From contig JAKASN010000190.1 in NCBI GenBank assembly GCA_021819025.1, forward strand, positions 1-5,121: a stretch of 5,121 nt of DNA, given 5' to 3'. The notes beneath the pieces are model-generated. The model was not told the DNA's origin. It searched no databases and saw only the letters and a list, made by a program, of their open reading frames with translations. Every line of letters starts with the position of its first letter. Within the stretch, counting starts at the first letter, position 1. This document shows, piece after piece, positions 1-5,121 of the stretch. The DNA comes from Actinomycetes bacterium (GTDB lineage: Bacteria > Actinomycetota > Acidimicrobiia > Acidimicrobiales > Acidimicrobiaceae). A program made the position numbers and the translations under genes.

Positions 1-1193
1 TTCGCTGGGTCACGGCGCGCATGAATCGCGTCATCGAAGTTGACGCGATTGACCGGATCGCCATAGTTGAGCCGGGAGTGAGCAACGCAGCGGTATCGCT
101 TGCAGCGGGGCCTTATGGGCTCTACTACGCTCCAGACCCCTCTTCGCAGCTGGTCTGTTCCATCGGGGGCAACGTCGCTGAGAACTCTGGAGGTGCCCAT
201 TGTCTCAAATATGGATTCACCACCAATCATGTCCTGGGGATCGAAATGGTGCTCGCCGACGGTACCGTCACTACTTTTGGTGGAGACTCCTCATTTGTCC
301 CTGGTCTTGATCTGCGCTCGGTGATTTTGGGCAGCGAAGGGACTTTGGGCGTGGTAACCAAAGTTTGGCTGAAGCTGCTTCCCAAGCCCGCTGCAGTCAA
401 GACCCTTGTGGCTGGTTTTGACTCCATAGCTGCGGCTGCGGGAGCCGTCGCGGCAATTATCGCGGCTGGGATTGTACCTGCGGCAATGGAGATGATGGAC
501 GCACTAGCCATTGAAGCCTGTGAGAAGGCAGTACACGCTGGATATGCCCACGACGCCGCTGCGCTGATCGTCGAAGTCGATGGAACGCCCGAGGAAGTTG
601 CCGAAACCTACCAGATGGTAAGGCAAGCTTGCCTGGACTGCGGATCGGTGGGACTCCGTGAGGCTGCAGATGAGACGGAGCGCCAGTTGATTTGGGCCGG
701 GCGCAAGGCGGCTTTTGCGGCGGCGGGCCGCCTTGCCCCGGCCTACATCGTTCAAGATGGAGTGGTGCCGCGCACCGAACTCGTCAATGTTCTGGAGCGG
801 ATTCAAGAGATGGCCCAAGCAGCTGGATTGAGGGTGGCAAATGTGTTTCATGCCGGCGATGGAAATCTCCATCCGCTGGTGCTGTATAACCCCGAGGTGC
901 CGAGCGAGGTGCGAAACGCGGAGCGTCTTTCGACAGAAATTGTCCAGCTGTGCGTAGCACTCGGAGGGTCAATTACCGGAGAGCACGGCGTTGGGCTCGA
1001 AAAGGTGTGTTCGATGTCCGCAATGTTCGACCTTAGCGATCTTGCCGCGATGGGCATGGTGCGGACAGCGTTTGATCCCGCGGGACTTGCCAACCCCGGC
1101 AAGGGATTTCCAACTCCACGACTCTGCGGTGATACCCCTGGCCCTTACTTGGCCCACCCCCTCGAGCTGGACGGAACCGCGGTGCGATTTTGA
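1..1193 (+). CDS. glcD: Glycolate dehydrogenase (glycolate oxidase) FAD-linked subunit GlcD, 5'-truncated by the window edge
   Basis: This is the catalytic flavin subunit of the GlcDEF complex. It oxidises glycolate (and, in the family, often D-lactate) to the 2-oxo acid and feeds electrons through GlcF to the membrane quinone pool. The frame is open from base 3. An ATG lies at 21, but residues before it (RWVTAR) continue the family alignment, so the true start is upstream. Compared with E. coli GlcD (499 aa), about 100 N-terminal residues are missing, including the glycine-rich FAD pyrophosphate loop. Counting from ATG 21, the FAD_binding_4 (PCMH-type) part shows YYAPDPSSQ, SIGGNVAENSGG and LGSEGTLGVVT. 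The C-terminal FAD-oxidase domain has FHAGDGNLHP (His277, His284, metal/substrate binding) and GEHGVG (Glu321, His322, active site), then NPGKGFP near the end. D-lactate dehydrogenase is the main alternative, but the following glcE and glcF argue for glycolate. The truncation is an artefact of the window, not a broken gene. Confidence 0.95.
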   Translation, partial: RWVTARMNRVIEVDAIDRIAIVEPGVSNAAVSLAAGPYGLYYAPDPSSQLVCSIGGNVAENSGGAHCLKYGFTTNHVLGIEMVLADGTVTTFGGDSSFVPGLDLRSVILGSEGTLGVVTKVWLKLLPKPAAVKTLVAGFDSIAAAAGAVAAIIAAGIVPAAMEMMDALAIEACEKAVHAGYAHDAAALIVEVDGTPEEVAETYQMVRQACLDCGSVGLREAADETERQLIWAGRKAAFAAAGRLAPAYIVQDGVVPRTELVNVLERIQEMAQAAGLRVANVFHAGDGNLHPLVLYNPEVPSEVRNAERLSTEIVQLCVALGGSITGEHGVGLEKVCSMSAMFDLSDLAAMGMVRTAFDPAGLANPGKGFPTPRLCGDTPGPYLAHPLELDGTAVRF

Positions 1194-2407
1194 ATCCCCA
1201 CTTAGGTTCTGATCTACCCGCAACGGCAATTGCGCCTTCGACGGCGACTGACTTTGCTGGAATTTTAGGTGAGATGGCGCCGAATGAGCGCGTTCAGATC
1301 GTCGGTACCCAGAGTCGCCGGGACTTTAGCGCCACCAAGCGACCAGCGAATCTCACGATATCCACCCGAGCATTAAAAGGCTTTGAATACTCACCCTCGG
1401 ATCAGACCTTGGTAGTAGCAGCCGGCGAGTCTTTTGGGGTGATTTCGGAGATGCTTGCCGAGCGTGGCCAGCGACTTGCGGTTGATCCGACTTGCGGTGA
1501 CATGGTTCACTCTACCGTGGGCGCCATGGTGGCCTGTGCCGACGAAGGAGCCCTCGTCTATAGGTTCGGACGGTTGCGTGATCTCGTTATCGGGGCGGGG
1601 TTCGTGCTGGCCGATGGGACGCTTGCTCATGCCGGGGGGCGGGTGATCAAAAACGTCGCTGGGTACGATCTGGCGAAACTCATGGTGGGCTCGCTGGGAT
1701 CGATCGCAGCGATAACCTCGGTGGCATTCAGATTGCATCCCATGCCCAAAAGACAATTGGAACTGTATTTCAAGACGCCTTTCCCACAGGCCCTAAAAGC
1801 TGCAACGGCGCTCGCGAGACAGAATTTGGAGGTCTCGGCGATTGAATACCACGCGGACGAATTGGTCGTTCTCCTCGAGGGCGGGGCGCTATCTGTCGAA
1901 TCCTCTGCAAAGCGGGTAACAGAGATTATTTCCGAGTCGCTCGACAAAGTCGCCGCGGGTGACTTTGGGCGAGCCGAAGGAGTTGCCAAGATTGAGAGCT
2001 TTAGGGCAAAGCGAGCAGCCCCTGGCTGGACAGTTGTGAAGTTGGGAGCCCGGATGAGTTCGTCGATGTACCTATTTGAGGCAGTAAAGTCGTGTCGCGT
2101 TCTTGAACTTCAAGGCTGGATGAGCTCGCACCTCGGTTCGGCAATCCACTATATTGGGCTTCCCGGCGAACTTGAAGAAGCGGAAGCTCTCGAGGTCCTC
2201 AGTGACCTTTCAAGAGAATTGGCAGCGATAGGGCTCACCGGCCAAGTGGTGCGGGGGCCACGTGAAGTAGTGTCGTCGGGGATCTTCCTTGGCGCCTTGC
2301 TTGGCTCACTCGAAACGATGCGGTCGCTGCTGATTTCATTTGACCCCGAGGGGCGCCTCGTCTCTCCGATCCGCGAGAGCCTATTTGCAGACGAGGTGCG
2401 GTCTTGA
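1190..2407 (+). CDS. glcE: Glycolate dehydrogenase FAD-binding subunit GlcE
   Basis: This is the second FAD-binding subunit of glycolate dehydrogenase, required together with GlcD and GlcF for activity. It is 405 aa, longer than E. coli GlcE (350 aa). The FAD_binding_4 domain covers about residues 25-185. It includes a PSDQTLVVAAGESF strand region near residue 70, a DPTCGDMVHSTVGAMVA stretch, GGRVIKNVAGYD (149-160), and GSLG (167-170) followed by the usual ITSVAFRLHPMP. The C-terminal half is weakly conserved, as expected for GlcE. The start is a TTG at 1190 that overlaps the glcD stop (TTGA). The only upstream signal is a weak GGTG at 1181-1184 with 5-base spacing. An in-frame ATG at 1274 is an alternative that would cut 28 residues, but the TTG junction repeats exactly at glcE-glcF, which supports it. 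The gene is probably cotranscribed with glcD and glcF and translationally coupled to both. Confidence 0.92.
   Translation: MNPHLGSDLPATAIAPSTATDFAGILGEMAPNERVQIVGTQSRRDFSATKRPANLTISTRALKGFEYSPSDQTLVVAAGESFGVISEMLAERGQRLAVDPTCGDMVHSTVGAMVACADEGALVYRFGRLRDLVIGAGFVLADGTLAHAGGRVIKNVAGYDLAKLMVGSLGSIAAITSVAFRLHPMPKRQLELYFKTPFPQALKAATALARQNLEVSAIEYHADELVVLLEGGALSVESSAKRVTEIISESLDKVAAGDFGRAEGVAKIESFRAKRAAPGWTVVKLGARMSSSMYLFEAVKSCRVLELQGWMSSHLGSAIHYIGLPGELEEAEALEVLSDLSRELAAIGLTGQVVRGPREVVSSGIFLGALLGSLETMRSLLISFDPEGRLVSPIRESLFADEVRS
2393..2398 (+). promoter_or_regulatory. Shine-Dalgarno site of glcF, supporting the TTG start
   Basis: GAGGTG lies 5 bases before the TTG at 2404, inside the last codons of glcE. 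It supports the rare TTG start of glcF at the TTGA overlap and fits reinitiation or coupled translation from glcE. The matching position before glcE has only the weaker GGTG (1181-1184). Confidence 0.6.
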
Positions 2408-3726
2408 AGCGACTGGAATTCCACCAACTTGACGAGAAGATCATCGACCGTTGCGTTCATTGTGGGTTTTGCTTGCCATCTTGTCCCACCTACCGCCTTA
2501 CCGGAAACGAGGCGGAGTCCCCTAGAGGACGCATTGATCTGCTCCGCCTGTTGGGTCGTGGAGATTTGGTTCTTGATAGTGAGTTTGTCGCGCATATCGA
2601 CTCGTGCCTGGGCTGTCTTTCCTGCGTTAGTGCGTGTCCCTCTGGTGTTCAGTTTGACGAGCTCATCTTGCAAGCCCGATCATTGATCTCGATGAGTTAT
2701 CGGCGCAACTGGGGCGAGCGGATTTCTCGGGCGGCGATCTTCGCGGTGATGCCTTATCCCAGGCGAATGCGTACTGCCATGTGGGGATCCGTACTCGCGG
2801 ATAAGATGCGCTTGGGGGCATTATTACAAGGCAAGAGCTTTTCAAAGAGTGTCCTGGTAAGGACTCTTCTAGCTTCGCTAGAACTCGCATCGAAGCGGAG
2901 TCTTGCTACGGCCAGGCGGCGCTCTACGCGCTCGGGCTTGAAGTTCTATCCTGGTCTGGAGCCGCGACGCGGAAGGGTCGGCTTGCTAAAGGGTTGTGCG
3001 GGAGCGGTGCTATTTGAGAACGTGGAGCGGGCCACCATCGAAGTTCTCCAAGGTGAGGGCTTCGACGTCTTGGTTCCTGAGCGCCAAGGTTGCTGTGGAG
3101 CATTGGCACACCACAGCGGCGAGCTATCACTGGCTGCGAAGCAAGCAAGTCAATTGCTCGGTGACCTTTCCTCGATCAACGTAGACTCGTGGATAACGAC
3201 GGCGGCAGGGTGTGGGTCGACGCTGAAGTCACTACCCGAAGTCCTCGCCCTCGATGGCAGACCGACTGGCGGCGCTGAAAGTTTCTCCGCAGCAGTCGTC
3301 GATGTTTCTGAATTTCTCGACTCGGTGGGACTTCGGGGAAGATACCACGGCGTGACGGCACGCGTGTCGTATCATCCCGCCTGCCATCTTGTCAATGCGC
3401 AACAGATTTCTCGCCAACCCATTTCACTGCTTGAATCGATTTCCGGACTGACGGTGATAATTCCCCCTGATGCGAACATCTGCTGTGGCTCAGCAGGCAC
3501 ATTTAACCTTTTGCATCCCGGCGAAGCGAGTGCGCTTGGCGTCGCCAAGGTCGCCGCAATTATGACTACCGACCCCGATGTAATTGCCGCGGCTAATCCA
3601 GGATGTCTATTGCAGATCGCCCATTATTGTCCTGGTGGAGTTGCCGTCGTGCACCCCGTTGAGCTGCTGGCTCTATCGATGCGAGGTGGTGACATCGAAG
3701 AACTTCGGGAGTCGGTAACGAGCTGA
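2404..3726 (+). CDS. glcF: Glycolate dehydrogenase iron-sulfur subunit GlcF
   Basis: This is the electron-transfer subunit of glycolate dehydrogenase, associated with the inner face of the membrane, passing electrons from the GlcD flavin towards quinone. At 440 aa it is slightly longer than E. coli GlcF (about 407 aa). The N-terminus holds two [4Fe-4S] motifs, CxxCxxCxxxCP at Cys17/20/23/27 and again at Cys68/71/74/78. The C-terminal half has two CCG (DUF224-type, HdrB-like) domains: Cys198 with Cys230-Cys231-Gly232, and Cys327 with Cys360-Cys361-Gly362-Ser-Ala-Gly. Cys270 (GCGS) and Cys401 (NPGC) are further conserved cysteines. All expected cluster ligands are present, so it looks functional. 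The TTG start at 2404 overlaps the glcE stop as TTGA and has a good Shine-Dalgarno GAGGTG 5 bases upstream. It is the last gene on this strand. No other glc gene (glcG, glcB, glcA) follows it. A lactate-utilisation LutA/LldE paralogue is less likely given the double ferredoxin motif plus two CCG domains and the glcDE neighbours. Confidence 0.95.
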   Translation: MKRLEFHQLDEKIIDRCVHCGFCLPSCPTYRLTGNEAESPRGRIDLLRLLGRGDLVLDSEFVAHIDSCLGCLSCVSACPSGVQFDELILQARSLISMSYRRNWGERISRAAIFAVMPYPRRMRTAMWGSVLADKMRLGALLQGKSFSKSVLVRTLLASLELASKRSLATARRRSTRSGLKFYPGLEPRRGRVGLLKGCAGAVLFENVERATIEVLQGEGFDVLVPERQGCCGALAHHSGELSLAAKQASQLLGDLSSINVDSWITTAAGCGSTLKSLPEVLALDGRPTGGAESFSAAVVDVSEFLDSVGLRGRYHGVTARVSYHPACHLVNAQQISRQPISLLESISGLTVIIPPDANICCGSAGTFNLLHPGEASALGVAKVAAIMTTDPDVIAAANPGCLLQIAHYCPGGVAVVHPVELLALSMRGGDIEELRESVTS

Positions 3727-3769
3727 CGCGGCTAAGCAGGTGGTGTACTCATATAGATATCTTCGTGCT

Positions 3770-3785
3770 GTAACGTGGTAACGTG
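3770..3785. repeat. Perfect tandem duplication of GTAACGTG
   Basis: Two copies of the 8-mer GTAACGTG sit head to tail with no spacer, 43 bases after the glcF stop. A palindromic AGATATCT and an AT-rich TATAGAT stretch lie just upstream at about 3752-3762. Tandem 8-mers can be regulator binding half-sites or replication slippage. No regulator is identifiable and no gene start follows closely, so the function is unknown. Confidence 0.5.
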
Positions 3786-3838
3786 CAAAAAGGACACCGC
3801 CATAACAAGCCGCCTGTAATTAATCCCAGCGGTACCAA

Positions 3839-3889
3839 GCGGGTCGGCATGAGCGCAATCGAAATAAATACTCTCGCCGAGTAACCCGC
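3839..3889 (+). other. Possible RNA stem-loop (structure A)
   Basis: GCGGGT (3839-3844) pairs perfectly with ACCCGC (3884-3889). CGGC (3845-3848) pairs with GCCG (3876-3879) after a 4-base bulge. GAG (3851-3853) pairs with CTC (3871-3873), leaving a 17-base A-rich loop. That is 13 Watson-Crick pairs with one bulge and one internal loop. There is no T-run after it, so it is not a standard terminator. It was found by eye and no folding energy was computed; a chance structure is possible. Confidence 0.3.
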
Positions 3890-3926
3890 ACTAGTGGCGA
3901 CGCATCGAATATCCGGTCGAGGATGA

Positions 3927-3948
3927 CCTGGTAATTGGGTTACTAAGG
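3927..3948 (+). other. Possible RNA hairpin covering a Shine-Dalgarno-like motif (structure B)
   Basis: CCTGGTAA (3927-3934) can pair with TTACT plus AGG (3940-3948), with loop TTGGG and one bulged A at 3945; one of the eight pairs is G-U. It would hide part of the AAGGAG at 3945-3950 that precedes the small ORF at 3965. It is also visible on the minus strand, in the 3' untranslated part of the patatin message. It was found by eye only. Confidence 0.3.
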
Positions 3949-3954
3949 AGCTTA

Positions 3955-3970
3955 CGCCACAAAAATGGCG
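3955..3970. repeat. Short inverted repeat CGCCA-N6-TGGCG
   Basis: This is a perfect 5-base inverted repeat with loop CAAAAA on the plus strand (TTTTTG on the minus strand). On the plus strand it encloses the ATG of the doubtful ORF at 3965. On the minus strand, downstream of the patatin gene, the T-run lies in the loop rather than after the stem, so it is not a usual intrinsic terminator. Confidence 0.4.
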
Positions 3971-4150
3971 GTCAAGGCAAGCATTGGCGATTCTCGAGCC
4001 ATTTCTCCTGGTGCCGCGCCATTGGCAACTACTTTTATGAGGACCTTCGCTGAACTGGGACTTAAAACAACCATGAAGCCTCGATGCGGGTCTTCCGTCA
4101 CCTCGTCAAGAGCTCGCAAAGAAGATCCAGTTCCTTTGTCGCCGACCTAA
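3965..4150 (+). CDS. Doubtful small ORF, 61 codons, unknown product
   Basis: I do not recognise this protein. It is a basic, Ser/Ala/Pro-rich 61-residue frame starting MAVKASIGDSRAISPG, with no membrane segment, signal peptide or known motif. In its favour, an AAGGAG motif lies at 3945-3950 and about half of the ORF is outside any other gene. Against it, the motif-to-ATG spacing is 14 bases, longer than usual. The last 53 bases (4098-4150) are antisense to the patatin 3' end, and the composition looks like a chance frame. No promoter is evident; a TAAATA at 3865-3870 has no good -35 partner. It is most likely not a real gene, but it is the only coding candidate in the gap. Confidence 0.15.
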   Translation: MAVKASIGDSRAISPGAAPLATTFMRTFAELGLKTTMKPRCGSSVTSSRARKEDPVPLSPT

Positions 4151-5096
4151 TCAGTCTTTGGGCGTCGAGTACTAAATTCTTGATATTTGCCCGCGAGGCA
4201 TTGTCGAGAGATTCGCTGCCACGCACGAGTTCGACCTGAAATCGAAAGTAGCTGTCGCGGGGAAGCATTTCTCGCAGTTGGCGATGGACCGCGTCACTTG
4301 CGCCATCGAGAAGCAGGTGAAACATCGGGCGCGCCCACTGGGCGAGCCCCCAATTCTGCACACTTTTGTGCCCCATGGCTTTCCCGGGAGATCCGGTTCC
4401 AAGTGACACCATGAGCATTTCGGTGGATCGCTTATGTTTTACCACCTCAGCGAAAGCACACATGGCCGGGTTATTTGCGCAGACCGCGCCGTCGAGTAGA
4501 AGTCGAGGGTTGACCTCCCGCGTGAGGGCTGGCTGGAAATAGGTGGGCGCAGCTGAAGTAGCGCGACCAGCTACTCGCATCGGAAGGTCGTTCGCAGGGT
4601 CCTGCCTTGCTTCGATGGAATTTAAAAAGACCATTTCGCGGGCGCTAAGATCATATGACGTCAACAACACGTCACAAATTGCCTCCGAGAGCATTCGATT
4701 ACCAAGGTATCTTTCCAAGGTCGACTCAATGTGTTCGTGTCCATAACGATTGTGGAAAATTCCATTAACGGCCGAACGTCCGGTGGGCACGAATATCTCG
4801 TGTGCTGCTTGCTCAAAGATCTTGAAAATACCGGCTGCTCCCCAGGCGGCTTTCCCAGAAGCATCAGAAGAAGCCAGGCAGAGGGCGAGAATTCCCCCAA
4901 TTGAGGTTCCAGCGATCAAGTCGAACATGGATGAAATTGGATTCGAAGTCCGCGCTTCCACTTCAGCGAGGATCAACGTTGGGATAACACCTCTAATTCC
5001 GCCACCATCGATCGACAACACTCGGACGGGTTCGTGCCAATTGAGAGCGAACGGTGACTTGGAGTCTGCATTGCTTGGGCTAGTTGGTCCAAACAT
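4098..5096 (-). CDS. Patatin-like phospholipase (PNPLA family), soluble, CapV-like
   Basis: This is a predicted serine lipid acyl hydrolase of 332 aa, probably cleaving phospholipid acyl chains. The patatin fold starts at about residue 24 with VRVLSIDGGGIRG (oxyanion loop DGGGIRG, 30-36). It continues with FDLIAGTSIGG (nucleophile elbow, Ser65), the RATSAAPTYF block (178-187), LLLDGAVCANNP (catalytic Asp202 in a DGA motif) and SLGTG (231-235). The tail YFRFQVELVR and the following helix are typical of this bacterial subgroup. There is no signal peptide or transmembrane segment, so it is likely cytosolic. The subgroup includes CapV, the cGAMP-activated CBASS effector, but also many stand-alone patatins; this sequence alone cannot say which it is. 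The ATG at 5096 is chosen because GAAGGA lies 7 bases upstream, although the frame stays open to the window edge. It converges on glcF, and no CD-NTase, Cap2 or Cap3 gene lies downstream. Any partner would be upstream, outside the window. Confidence 0.9.
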   Translation of the reverse strand: MFGPTSPSNADSKSPFALNWHEPVRVLSIDGGGIRGVIPTLILAEVEARTSNPISSMFDLIAGTSIGGILALCLASSDASGKAAWGAAGIFKIFEQAAHEIFVPTGRSAVNGIFHNRYGHEHIESTLERYLGNRMLSEAICDVLLTSYDLSAREMVFLNSIEARQDPANDLPMRVAGRATSAAPTYFQPALTREVNPRLLLDGAVCANNPAMCAFAEVVKHKRSTEMLMVSLGTGSPGKAMGHKSVQNWGLAQWARPMFHLLLDGASDAVHRQLREMLPRDSYFRFQVELVRGSESLDNASRANIKNLVLDAQRLIRSATKELDLLCELLTR

Positions 5097-5103
5097 TGTG
5101 CGT

Positions 5104-5109
5104 TCCTTC
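5104..5109 (-). promoter_or_regulatory. Shine-Dalgarno site of the patatin gene
   Basis: On the minus strand GAAGGA ends 7 bases before the ATG at 5096, an ideal spacing that fixes this start. A second minus-strand frame (from 5121) is open until a TAG at 5080-5082, so an upstream gene could end by overlapping the first codons of the patatin gene. The window edge prevents a decision between an operon and a separate promoter. Confidence 0.65.
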
Positions 5110-5121
5110 TTCGAGAAACAT

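Larger units (their letters stand above)
3727..4097. other. 371-base intergenic region between convergent glcF and patatin genes
   Basis: There is no recognisable protein-coding gene here; stops are frequent in the three forward frames between about 3727 and 3960. GC is visibly lower than in the flanking genes (roughly 50-55% against about 60% by hand count of several lines). It contains a tandem 8-mer (3770-3785), short inverted repeats that could fold (3839-3889, 3927-3948, 3955-3970), and the beginning of a doubtful small ORF at 3965. I looked for a GC-rich hairpin followed by a T-run after either convergent gene and found none. No tRNA, CRISPR or insertion-sequence ends were seen. Confidence 0.7.

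Noticed and set aside
21..23. ATG at 21 as the true glcD start
   Set aside because: The six codons before it are open and continue the family alignment, and the glycine-rich FAD loop expected about 20 residues earlier would be lost; the gene is simply cut by the window edge.
1391..1989. Overlapping minus-strand frames inside glcE (about 120 codons each)
   Set aside because: They are antisense to the conserved FAD-binding domain of GlcE, with no domain or clear ribosome-binding site; shadows of a GC-rich gene.
2149..2673. Long minus-strand frame of 174 codons across the glcE-glcF junction
   Set aside because: It lies entirely antisense to two well-supported genes with conserved motifs, has low-complexity Arg/Ser-rich composition and no recognisable domain; a shadow frame.
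3831..3836. Palindromes GGTACC and AGATATCT (3755-3762) as insertion or attachment sites
   Set aside because: Short palindromes of this size are expected by chance, and no matching terminal repeats, target duplications or integrase gene are present.
3954..3971. CGCCA/TGGCG repeat with a T-run as an intrinsic terminator for the patatin gene
   Set aside because: On the minus strand the T-run is in the loop, not after the stem, and the stem is only 5 bp.
4098..5096. Calling a complete CBASS operon
   Set aside because: Only the patatin gene is visible; no CD-NTase, Cap2 or Cap3 gene lies downstream, and the upstream side is outside the window.

Overview
This is a bacterial window with compact genes, short gene overlaps and Shine-Dalgarno sites. 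GC is about 60% in the coding lines I counted by hand and nearer 50-55% in the one long intergenic gap. The sequence does not settle the taxonomy. TTG starts and moderate-to-high GC fit many groups, including Actinobacteriota, but that is a weak inference.

Left part (1-3726, plus strand): a three-gene glcD-glcE-glcF cluster for the membrane-associated glycolate dehydrogenase ('glycolate oxidase'), which oxidises glycolate to glyoxylate and passes electrons to the respiratory chain. glcD is cut by the window start and lacks roughly its first 100 residues. glcE and glcF are complete. Each junction is a 4-base TTGA overlap, where the TTG start of the next gene overlaps the TGA stop of the previous one, so the three subunits are probably translationally coupled. 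GlcD carries the flavin and the active-site histidine, GlcE is a second FAD-binding subunit, and GlcF carries two [4Fe-4S] clusters and two cysteine-rich CCG domains.

Middle (3727-4097): 371 bases between convergent genes with no recognisable protein. It holds a perfect tandem 8-mer, several short inverted repeats that could form alternative RNA structures, and a weak 61-codon ORF (3965-4150). That ORF has an AAGGAG motif upstream, but its 3' end runs antisense into the next gene. I see no convincing intrinsic terminator for either flanking gene.

Right part (4098-5096, minus strand): a complete patatin-like phospholipase of 332 residues with an intact Ser-Asp catalytic dyad. It resembles the soluble bacterial patatins that include CBASS CapV effectors. 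The gene downstream of it is the unrelated glcF, so any defence partner such as a CD-NTase would have to lie upstream, beyond the right edge. The glycolate genes and the phospholipase share no evident pathway.
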